Assembly: GCA_934725735.1 (NCBI GenBank)
Contig: CAKVCP010000137.1
Coordinates: 1-5,394 of the forward strand
From: an uncultured Thermoguttaceae bacterium
GTDB lineage: Bacteria > Planctomycetota > Planctomycetia > Pirellulales > Thermoguttaceae
DNA length: 5,394 nt
Direction: 5' to 3'
The stretch's first letter is position 1, and every line of letters starts with the position of its first letter. Shown here one piece after another: positions 1 to 5,015 of the stretch. Made by a program: the position numbers and the translations under genes. The notes below the pieces were generated by a model. It did not search any database, was not told the origin of the DNA, and was given only the letters and a program-made list of their open reading frames with translations.

Positions 1-3
1 GTA

Positions 4-11
4 TTCCCCTT
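4..11 (-). promoter_or_regulatory. Possible ribosome binding site of a next gene beyond the window edge
   Basis: After the sigma factor stop codon only 29 bases remain. On the minus strand they contain AAGGGGAA a few bases before the edge, which resembles a Shine-Dalgarno sequence and would suit a start codon lying just outside the window. No terminator hairpin is visible between the stop codon and the edge, so the sigma gene may be cotranscribed with a downstream gene. This is inference, because the start codon itself is not seen. Confidence 0.25.
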
Positions 12-29
12 CGCTCAGGAGGCGCGATA

Positions 30-824
30 TTAGAGATCGTACTGCAGATGCTTGTTTAACTTCTTCATTCGTTTAACGATAGCCGAATGCATTTGGCTGA
101 CGCGACTCTCGCTCAAATCTAGAGTCGAACCGATTTCTTTCATCGTCATTTCTTCATAGTAGTAAAGAATGATAATCATACGCTCTTTCTGAGTCAGTCC
201 CTGCGTGCACTTACGGATGACTTCGGCGCGCTCAAGACGCTCCATCGGAGCTTCGCTCTTCTTATCGGGCAAGACGTCGACCTCGGTGACGTCGCCGTTA
301 CCGGAAGGGTCGTTCCATTTTTTGTCAAGGCTCGACATATTGATCCGATTGGAATCAACAATCGTTTGCCGCACGTCGTCCACAGACTGTTCCAGAAAAT
401 TCGCAAGCTCTTCCTCAGTCGGACGTCTGCCAAATTTTCCAACGAGTATCTTATCCGCCTCGTTCAATTTAGACGTCTTCGAACGAACCATACGCGGAGC
501 CCAGTCCATAGAGCGAAGCTCGTCCAACATCGCTCCCTGAACTCGCGGAATACAGAACGTTTCAAACTTAACGCCTCTTTCAGGATCGAACGCTCTAATC
601 GCGTCTATCAACCCTACGGATCCGGCTGAAATCAAATCGTCAAGTTCTATCTCGTGCGGCAACCTGGAACGAATCCGTTCAGCGCGTCTACGTACCAAAG
701 GCATATAATGCTCGATTATCCGATTACGCGAGTTAACGTCATTGGGATTATCCCGATAAGCGCTCCACACCTCGCGCCACATCAGATCCTTTTCCGTCAT
801 AACATTCGTCGCCTGATCATCCAT
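30..824 (-). CDS. fliA: FliA/WhiG-family (sigma-28 type) RNA polymerase sigma factor
   Basis: Sigma-70 superfamily protein of the FliA/WhiG branch. It directs core RNA polymerase to a dedicated promoter set, in many bacteria the late flagellar genes. With the start chosen here it has 264 residues, normal for the family, and it lacks region 1.1. Region 2 spans about 36-108 (LDDLISAGSVGLIDAIRAFD, then GVKFETF and the family-typical DWAPRMVR). Region 3 spans about 112-160 (GRRPTEEELA). Region 4 spans about 205-258 with the helix-turn-helix MKEIGSTLDLSESRVSQMHS; SESRVSQ is characteristic of FliA proteins. The ATG at 824 is preferred because AGGA lies 8 bases upstream. An in-frame ATG at 842 and a TTG at 845 would add 6-7 residues but have no Shine-Dalgarno. 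No flagellar gene is in view and the gene diverges from a secreted hydrolase, so its regulon cannot be read from context. The family call is firm; a flagellar role is inferred. Confidence 0.9.
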   Translation of the reverse strand: MDDQATNVMTEKDLMWREVWSAYRDNPNDVNSRNRIIEHYMPLVRRRAERIRSRLPHEIELDDLISAGSVGLIDAIRAFDPERGVKFETFCIPRVQGAMLDELRSMDWAPRMVRSKTSKLNEADKILVGKFGRRPTEEELANFLEQSVDDVRQTIVDSNRINMSSLDKKWNDPSGNGDVTEVDVLPDKKSEAPMERLERAEVIRKCTQGLTQKERMIIILYYYEEMTMKEIGSTLDLSESRVSQMHSAIVKRMKKLNKHLQYDL

Positions 825-832
825 GCTCTTAA

Positions 833-836
833 TCCT
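833..836 (-). promoter_or_regulatory. Ribosome binding site deciding the sigma factor start
   Basis: AGGA on the minus strand, separated by 8 bases (TTAAGAGC) from the ATG at 824. It lies inside the longer reading frame that would start at 842 or 845, whose upstream sequence (GATACGTACTTG) shows no such motif. It therefore supports the shorter 264-residue protein. Confidence 0.5.
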
Positions 837-905
837 AAACATCAAGTACGTATCGCTTAAGTAACTAGCGTAACAACGAAATATTCGTGCGACGCCAAAA
901 CTCCC

Positions 906-919
906 CGTAATCCATTACG
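906..919. promoter_or_regulatory. 14-bp dyad upstream of the sigma factor gene, candidate operator
   Basis: Perfect inverted repeat CGTAAT-CC-ATTACG about 80 bases before the sigma factor start. A TTGACG hexamer on the minus strand (923-918) overlaps its edge, but no good -10 element lies 16-18 bases further on, so I do not call a promoter. A short, compact dyad at this distance fits a repressor or activator site; which protein would bind is unknown. Confidence 0.3.
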
Positions 920-980
920 TCAAAAGTCTGCTGAACGATAGCATTTTTTTTCATTTCATGAAAGACGATTTATCTTCTTT

Positions 981-1190
981 TGAGAAAAAAAGCATAATCG
1001 GTAGATTTTTACTCAACCTTTCCTTTTCTCATCCGATACCAGACGTTGGATTTTCTCAGTCTATAAAAACTGTACGGTCGCGTTGTACACGCTATCAACA
1101 GTATCGGGCTAGGAGATTGACTTTATTGGATAACTTGAAGAATTTGAGAAATATCAATGAAAAAAAAAGTCGTTTAAACGTTTTTTCTCA
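981..1190. repeat. Cluster of TTTTCTCA / TGAGAAAA motifs
   Basis: The octamer TTTTCTCA occurs exactly at 1024-1031, 1051-1058 and 1183-1190, and as its complement TGAGAAAA at 981-988. A seven-of-eight match lies at 1145-1152 (TGAGAAAT). The two central copies are direct repeats 27 bp apart; the outer copies form inverted pairs with them. The region is AT-rich, which raises chance matches, but four exact octamers in 210 bp is more than expected. A repeated binding site for a regulator is the simplest reading. Confidence 0.35.
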
Positions 1191-1209
1191 GAAGTGGAAT
1201 CATTTGCAG

Positions 1210-1222
1210 GATAATGATTATC
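1210..1222. promoter_or_regulatory. Fur-family-like box, candidate operator
   Basis: Perfect dyad GATAAT-G-ATTATC. Set against the classic 7-1-7 Fur box TGATAAT-N-ATTATCA, positions 1209-1223 match 13 of 14 specified bases, the only difference being G for the first T. Its centre is about 97 bp upstream of the predicted transcription start of the hydrolase gene. This is too far upstream for simple promoter occlusion but suits looping or activation, or control of a promoter not recognised here. AT-rich DNA can produce such words by chance, so the Fur assignment is only suggestive. Confidence 0.35.
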
Positions 1223-1231
1223 ATGGTTATA

Positions 1232-1254
1232 TGATCTATTATCAAAATAGATCA
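1232..1254. promoter_or_regulatory. 23-bp perfect dyad, candidate activator site
   Basis: Arms TGATCTATT and AATAGATCA are perfectly complementary over 9 bp around a 5-base centre (ATCAA). The midpoint (1243) is about 70 bp upstream of the predicted transcription start of the hydrolase gene, close to where class I activators usually bind, and 27 bp from the midpoint of the neighbouring Fur-like dyad. No U-tract follows, so a terminator is unlikely. It does not match the CRP or FNR consensus spacing. Confidence 0.4.
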
Positions 1255-1277
1255 CAGCCTTCGTCTATATTCCAAAT

Positions 1278-1306
1278 TTGACGTCTCCGTTTAAAACAAA
1301 GATAAT
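1278..1306 (+). promoter_or_regulatory. Sigma-70-like promoter of the secreted hydrolase gene
   Basis: TTGACG (-35, five of six consensus bases) at 1278-1283 and GATAAT (-10, five of six) at 1301-1306, with the ideal 17-bp spacer. Transcription would start near 1313, giving a 5' leader of about 39 bases that ends in a good Shine-Dalgarno. It is the best promoter match I could find in the window and lies directly downstream of the two dyads, so regulated expression of the hydrolase is likely. Confidence 0.7.
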
Positions 1307-1340
1307 GGGCCAAAGTCGTTCTCTTTATCACAACCAACAT

Positions 1341-1346
1341 AAAGGA
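1341..1346 (+). promoter_or_regulatory. Ribosome binding site of the secreted hydrolase gene
   Basis: AAAGGA, five bases before the ATG at 1352. It fixes the start codon and agrees with the signal peptide beginning at that methionine. Confidence 0.65.
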
Positions 1347-1351
1347 AAAAG

Positions 1352-3430
1352 ATGAAACGCTATAACCAATTCCTCGCCGTCCTTTCTAAAGCGGCTAAAC
1401 GAACTCGCCTCGTTCTTACGCTGACGCTAATATGCGCGGCGTCCTCGTCAACCTTCGCGGACGATCCCGTGTCTCACGAGCGAGATTTATATCCTGATAC
1501 CTGGTATGCGGTCGACGCGCTGGGGCGTCATACCCCTACCTCTGAAGAAGTTGGAACGGTTAAAACGGATAAAAAACGCACGGTCGGTATTTTTTACATT
1601 ACATGGCACACGCAAGGTTTATCCAAACTCCCCTATCCGTATACAAGCGACGTTTCAAAGATTTTGCAAGAAGCCCCGGATGCGCGTCTCGACGCGCAAC
1701 ATCCTGCATGGCGCGGCCAAGGATCATTCCATTGGGGAGAGCCGGAAACAGGTTATTTTTTAAGTCAGGACGAATACGTCATTCGTCGGGACATGTCTCA
1801 ATTGAGCGACGCGGGCGTCGACGTCATCATTTTGGACGTCACCAACGCCGTGCATTACTGGGACGAATGGGACAAGCTTTTCTCAACGATGGAAAAGATG
1901 CGCGCTGAAGGGAACGCCACGCCTCAATTCTGTTTTTGGTCCTTTAACGGCGACGCGATCACCGTTGTCCAGAAGTTATACGAGAGATACTATAAAGAAC
2001 CAAAGTATCAAGATTTGTGGTTCTATTGGGACGGGAAACCTTTGCTCCTATATAACGCAACCCCGTCCTTCGACGCCAATGGAACCGGCAACGTTTCGGT
2101 AAATCCCAACTACGATCCAGAGGCAAAAGAAAATCCCGAGCATCCGCACTATCTCGATCCTGATTACTGCGAAGAACATTACAAGGATTACACCAAGGAG
2201 GTTAAAGACTTCTTCACGCTTCGCTGTATGTGGTGGGGATATTATAAATGGGGAGGAAAACGTTACATTGGAACCGAAGATTGCTGGTCCTTTGGATATG
2301 ATCTAGGAAATGAAGACGTTGCCAAACTCTCCCCCGAAGAGCTTGTTTCTAAACACAATGGCGAACCTGAAGAAGCGGCGGTTACCCCCGCGCAGCACCC
2401 GTCGAGCCTTATCGGAAAGTCTTGGACAAGAGAGCGCGGCGAACCGGAGCTTAATGAATACGATCTTCCCAAGCCCACTTACGTAGAACGTCTAGGAAAA
2501 GTCGTCGAACACCCGGAAGAGTATGGAATATACTTCCAAGATCGTTGGGACGAAGCTTTGTCCGTCGATCCCCCCTTCATCTATCTCAACGACTGGAACG
2601 AATGGACCGCTGGAAAATATCATACCCCCGAAGTTTTGAAAGCAATGAACTTCATGCGTCGGGGACAAGACGCTACGTATTTCTTTGTCGATCAATACAA
2701 CGCCGAATTCAACAGATGCATTCAACCAATGAAGGGCGGCTATACCGACAATTATTATATGCAGATGGTCGACAATATCAGACGATATAAAGGGGTTCGC
2801 CAGACGCCTCAAAATGTCGGCTATATCGCCGAACCTTCTTCCATCGAAGAGGCTCTAACGTTGTGGGACTCAATCGAAACGGAATATCGAGACACGATAG
2901 GCGACGTATTCCATAAAGACGCCGTCGGTTACAGCGGCGAACGTTACGTTGACGACTCAGGACGTAATGATTTCACGACGTGCAAAGTTGGAGTTGATCC
3001 TAAGAAGATTTACTTTTTTGCCGAGACGGCCGATAATTGGACGGCGTCGAGCGATCCCAACTGGGGATTACTCTTAGTAAATGCGGACGGCAATTACGAA
3101 ACCGGATGGTATGGTTACGATTACCTTATCAACAAAACCGTTCTAAACGACAAAAAAACGACCCTTTGTAAATGGAGCCTGGATTCTCAATCCAATGAAG
3201 GGAAATGGGAAGAAATAAGCGAAATTGATTACGCCGTAAAAGATAACCGCTTAGTTGTTGGAATCGACCGATCGCTTCTCGGCGTCGCCGGTTCTTCCTT
3301 CACGCTCGATTATAAGTGGAGCGACAATCCTGCGGATCTTGAAACGCCCATTTCACTCTGTATCGCGGGAGATACGGCGCCAAACCGACGCTTCAATTAT
3401 CGCCTCATCTGGAAGGAAAAGCAAGACTAG
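1352..3430 (+). CDS. Secreted GH71/GH99-like glycoside hydrolase with C-terminal CBM9-like domain
   Basis: Probable exported carbohydrate-active protein of 692 residues. Residues 1-36 form a signal peptide: a long basic n-region, hydrophobic LVLTLTLICAA, and likely cleavage after TFA36. No lipobox is seen. Residues about 76-485 resemble the TIM barrel of GH71/GH99-like and WbsX-type proteins: a first strand VGIFYITWH (78-86), HWGEPETGYF (127-136), the strand DVIILDVTNA (157-166), FQDRWDEAL (395-403) and NDWNEW (413-418), the last typical of GH99-like folds. Acidic residues such as D162, D397, D400 and E417 are candidates for the active site, but I cannot assign catalysis. Residues about 505-690 resemble a CBM9/DOMON-like beta-sandwich (EYRDTIGDVFHKD near the start, GDTAPNRRFNYRLIW at the end), which usually binds sugars. 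The gene is monocistronic: it has its own promoter upstream and a strong terminator 35 bases after the stop. The substrate is unknown; inactive or binding-only roles are possible. Confidence 0.75.
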   Translation: MKRYNQFLAVLSKAAKRTRLVLTLTLICAASSSTFADDPVSHERDLYPDTWYAVDALGRHTPTSEEVGTVKTDKKRTVGIFYITWHTQGLSKLPYPYTSDVSKILQEAPDARLDAQHPAWRGQGSFHWGEPETGYFLSQDEYVIRRDMSQLSDAGVDVIILDVTNAVHYWDEWDKLFSTMEKMRAEGNATPQFCFWSFNGDAITVVQKLYERYYKEPKYQDLWFYWDGKPLLLYNATPSFDANGTGNVSVNPNYDPEAKENPEHPHYLDPDYCEEHYKDYTKEVKDFFTLRCMWWGYYKWGGKRYIGTEDCWSFGYDLGNEDVAKLSPEELVSKHNGEPEEAAVTPAQHPSSLIGKSWTRERGEPELNEYDLPKPTYVERLGKVVEHPEEYGIYFQDRWDEALSVDPPFIYLNDWNEWTAGKYHTPEVLKAMNFMRRGQDATYFFVDQYNAEFNRCIQPMKGGYTDNYYMQMVDNIRRYKGVRQTPQNVGYIAEPSSIEEALTLWDSIETEYRDTIGDVFHKDAVGYSGERYVDDSGRNDFTTCKVGVDPKKIYFFAETADNWTASSDPNWGLLLVNADGNYETGWYGYDYLINKTVLNDKKTTLCKWSLDSQSNEGKWEEISEIDYAVKDNRLVVGIDRSLLGVAGSSFTLDYKWSDNPADLETPISLCIAGDTAPNRRFNYRLIWKEKQD

Positions 3431-3465
3431 ACGCTTGCGCGAAACCTCTTATTGAGCTTTAAAAT

Positions 3466-3501
3466 AAAAAAGTCAACGCAGACTATTGCGTTGACTTTTT
3501 T
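3466..3501. terminator. Bidirectional intrinsic terminator
   Basis: A perfect 15-bp stem with a 6-base loop (GACTAT, 3481-3486). The 10-bp core AGTCAACGCA pairs with TGCGTTGACT and is flanked by an A-tract on the left and a T-tract on the right. It therefore gives a hairpin plus U-run in both directions. It sits between the convergent hydrolase stop (3430) and permease stop (3514) and should end both transcripts. Confidence 0.92.
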
Positions 3502-3513
3502 CATGGAATGGAA

Positions 3514-4857
3514 TCACTCGTGTCTCAAGGCTTCGATCGGATCCATCTTCGCCGCGCGGATAGCGGGATAAACGCCGAACACAACGCCAATCAAGATCGA
3601 AATCAAGAATGCCAACGGAACTGACCAGAAAACGATGATCGGTTTGAGTTCCTGGACGATGGGAGGCAAACTCGCAAGGAGTTCAGGATTGGTCTTTTGG
3701 AGAATTCCCATCGCGAAAGTAGTGACGGGCGAACAAGTCAAACCGACCAAGACCCCCAAGCCGCCGCCGACAACCGACAGGACGACTGTCTCTACCAGGA
3801 ATTGCCGGATGATATCGCCGCGTTTAGCGCCAAGCGCTCGACGAATACCGATTTCTCGCGTTCTCTCGGTAACCGTTGCCAACATGATGTTCATAATACC
3901 GATACCGCCTACGAGTAGAGAAATACCCGCGATTAATCCCATGAACACGTTAAACATCATGCGCGTGGTCTTAGCCTGCTCCAAGAGTTCGAGCGGAACG
4001 GTAACGCCATAGTCCTCAAATTTATTATGGTACTTTTCAAGCGTCAACTTGATTAAGTCGGCGGTCTGCATAACGTCGGCGACGTTCCCAACCTTTAGGG
4101 TTATTTGCTTTAACTGAACCGTCTCGCCTTCCATAGAGCCGCTACGCCGAACGACGACGGTGTCGCCTACGCGCGTTTGCATCGTTTTCAGCGGAACATA
4201 AACGTCGTACGAATAATCCTCAGACTTCAAAGAACTACCGATAGCCGCCGAAGGAGATCGTGAATTGGCGATTCCAATGACGCGGAAATAGTAGTTGTCC
4301 CCTACGCGAACCAGTTTGCCAAGAGGCTCCTCATAGGGAAACAAGGTTTGCGCAACCCCCGCTCCTAAAATGCAGTAGTCGCAAGCGGAGTCATTCTCCG
4401 AGTCGGTAAAAATTCGACCTTCAAACATCGAAATCTTAACGACGTCAAAATACGCGGGCGTGCATCCTACGAGACGACCGTCCACCTTCCAACGCCCATT
4501 TTGGAACGTTTCCTGAAAATCTTTCAGCGGCGCTGAATTAACCACCGTGGGGATTGTTTCTGTCAAACGTTCATAATCAGCTCGAGTGAGACCGTATTCA
4601 GGTATTTGCATACCGCGTCCCTGACTTCCGGAAGAAAGAGCCTCGTTAGGCGGTTTGATGGTACTAACAATAATATTGTCAGCGCCCAAACTCTCAATTT
4701 GCTCCTGCGCTTTCTTACTAATTCCCTCGCCGATCGCCATTAGCCAAATTACGCTGGCGACCCCGATGAAGATACCAAGCACAGTCAACAAAGAGCGCAT
4801 CGGGTGCAAATACAAGCTCTTAATACCAGAGAGCAAGGTTCGAAACGCCTGTGTCAT
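3514..4857 (-). CDS. MacB/FtsX-family ABC transporter permease
   Basis: Inner-membrane subunit of a type VII (MacB/LolCDE-like) ABC transporter, which couples cytoplasmic ATP hydrolysis to movements in the periplasm instead of moving substrate through the membrane. The 447 residues show the family layout. There is a short N-terminal helix and TM1 at about 22-44 (SLLTVLGIFIGVASVIWLMAI), a periplasmic MacB_PCD core at about 45-297, then TM2 at about 301-327, TM3 at about 353-383 and TM4 at about 406-432. The loop EIGIRRALGAKRGDIIRQFL (335-354) is the ATPase-coupling region. The C-terminus YPAIRAAKMDPIEALRHE is a family hallmark. The ATPase is encoded separately just upstream, unlike E. coli MacB where it is fused. 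ATG 4857 is the only sensible start because the frame closes at 4879-4881 upstream, yet no strong Shine-Dalgarno precedes it. The substrate (drug, peptide or lipoprotein) cannot be told. A CxxC (C159, C162) lies in the periplasmic domain. Confidence 0.92.
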   Translation of the reverse strand: MTQAFRTLLSGIKSLYLHPMRSLLTVLGIFIGVASVIWLMAIGEGISKKAQEQIESLGADNIIVSTIKPPNEALSSGSQGRGMQIPEYGLTRADYERLTETIPTVVNSAPLKDFQETFQNGRWKVDGRLVGCTPAYFDVVKISMFEGRIFTDSENDSACDYCILGAGVAQTLFPYEEPLGKLVRVGDNYYFRVIGIANSRSPSAAIGSSLKSEDYSYDVYVPLKTMQTRVGDTVVVRRSGSMEGETVQLKQITLKVGNVADVMQTADLIKLTLEKYHNKFEDYGVTVPLELLEQAKTTRMMFNVFMGLIAGISLLVGGIGIMNIMLATVTERTREIGIRRALGAKRGDIIRQFLVETVVLSVVGGGLGVLVGLTCSPVTTFAMGILQKTNPELLASLPPIVQELKPIIVFWSVPLAFLISILIGVVFGVYPAIRAAKMDPIEALRHE

Positions 4858-4902
4858 TTTTAAAACTAAACCTATCGTCTAAAAATGCCTATACTTTTAA
4901 AC

Positions 4903-4933
4903 ATTCTAGACCTTAAATTAGGGAATTTATCAA
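4903..4933 (-). promoter_or_regulatory. Possible internal promoter for the permease gene
   Basis: On the minus strand, TTGATA (4933-4928) and TAGAAT (4908-4903) each match five of six sigma-70 consensus bases. The 19-bp spacer is longer than the ideal 17. A start near 4896 would give a leader of about 39 bases. The unusual length and AT-richness of the gap between ATPase and permease support a control element here, but the call is tentative. Confidence 0.3.
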
Positions 4934-4934
4934 A

Positions 4935-5000
4935 GTTTCAGGGGACGTCTGAAACGCGCCGATCCCTCCGAAGAGAATTGCGACACAAACTCAGACGTCC
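4935..5000 (-). promoter_or_regulatory. Overlapping hairpins between ATPase and permease genes, possible attenuator
   Basis: Read on the minus strand, arm GGACGTCTGA (5000-4991) can pair perfectly over 10 bp with TCAGACGTCC (4952-4943). Alternatively GTTTCAG (4955-4949) pairs with CTGAAAC (4941-4935) around a 7-base loop and is followed by a short T-containing stretch (TTTGATAAATT). The two stems share bases 4952-4949 and exclude each other, which is how attenuators are arranged. The second stem has a poor U-run, so any termination would be partial. Part of the first stem comes free from the self-complementary GACGTC word, which is common in this window. Confidence 0.3.
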
Positions 5001-5015
5001 GTCAATGTCTCCGTC

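Larger units (their letters stand above)
825..1351. other. Divergent AT-rich intergenic region, no convincing gene
   Basis: About 530 bases separate the two divergent genes. The region is clearly more AT-rich than its flanks, with several A and T tracts. It holds a 14-bp dyad near the sigma gene, a cluster of TTTTCTCA motifs, the palindromes TTTCATGAAA (954-963) and CGTTTAAACG (1171-1180), two adjacent longer dyads (1210-1222 and 1232-1254) and the promoter of the secreted hydrolase gene. A plus-strand frame stays open from 874 to 1278 with its first ATG at 958. Its translation has one alanine in 107 residues and few codons starting with G, so it does not look like a protein. The region reads best as a large regulatory region. 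No promoter for the sigma gene could be assigned with confidence. Confidence 0.6.

Noticed and set aside
825..845. Longer sigma factor start at TTG 845 or ATG 842
   Set aside because: There is no Shine-Dalgarno upstream of either, while AGGA at 836-833 is well placed for ATG 824. The added residues (MFRIKS) are not part of the conserved family core.
1161..1187. A-tract, CGTTTAAACG and T-tract as an intrinsic terminator
   Set aside because: The palindrome has no loop, is AT-rich and has mismatches at its flanks. It cannot form a stable terminator stem, and no transcript is expected to end there.
958..1281. A 107-codon plus-strand reading frame in the divergent intergenic region (open since 874)
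   Set aside because: It has no Shine-Dalgarno. The translation holds one alanine and three glycines in 107 residues, and only about 15 codons start with G, unlike real genes here. It uses many AGA/ATA-type codons and shows no recognisable domain. Its stop overlaps the -35 element of the hydrolase promoter. The frame is somewhat longer than chance predicts, so a homology search would settle it.
1357..1459. Lipoprotein signal in the hydrolase N-terminus (cysteine at residue 28)
   Set aside because: The residues before C28 (Thr-Leu-Ile) do not fit the lipobox, and a normal signal peptidase I site follows at residue 36.
3001..3025. Sigma-28-like promoter (TAAG-N15-GCCGAGAC) that the FliA-type factor might use
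   Set aside because: It matches the TAAA-N15-GCCGATAA pattern fairly well but lies deep inside the hydrolase coding sequence with no gene starting downstream on that strand; coincidence is more likely.
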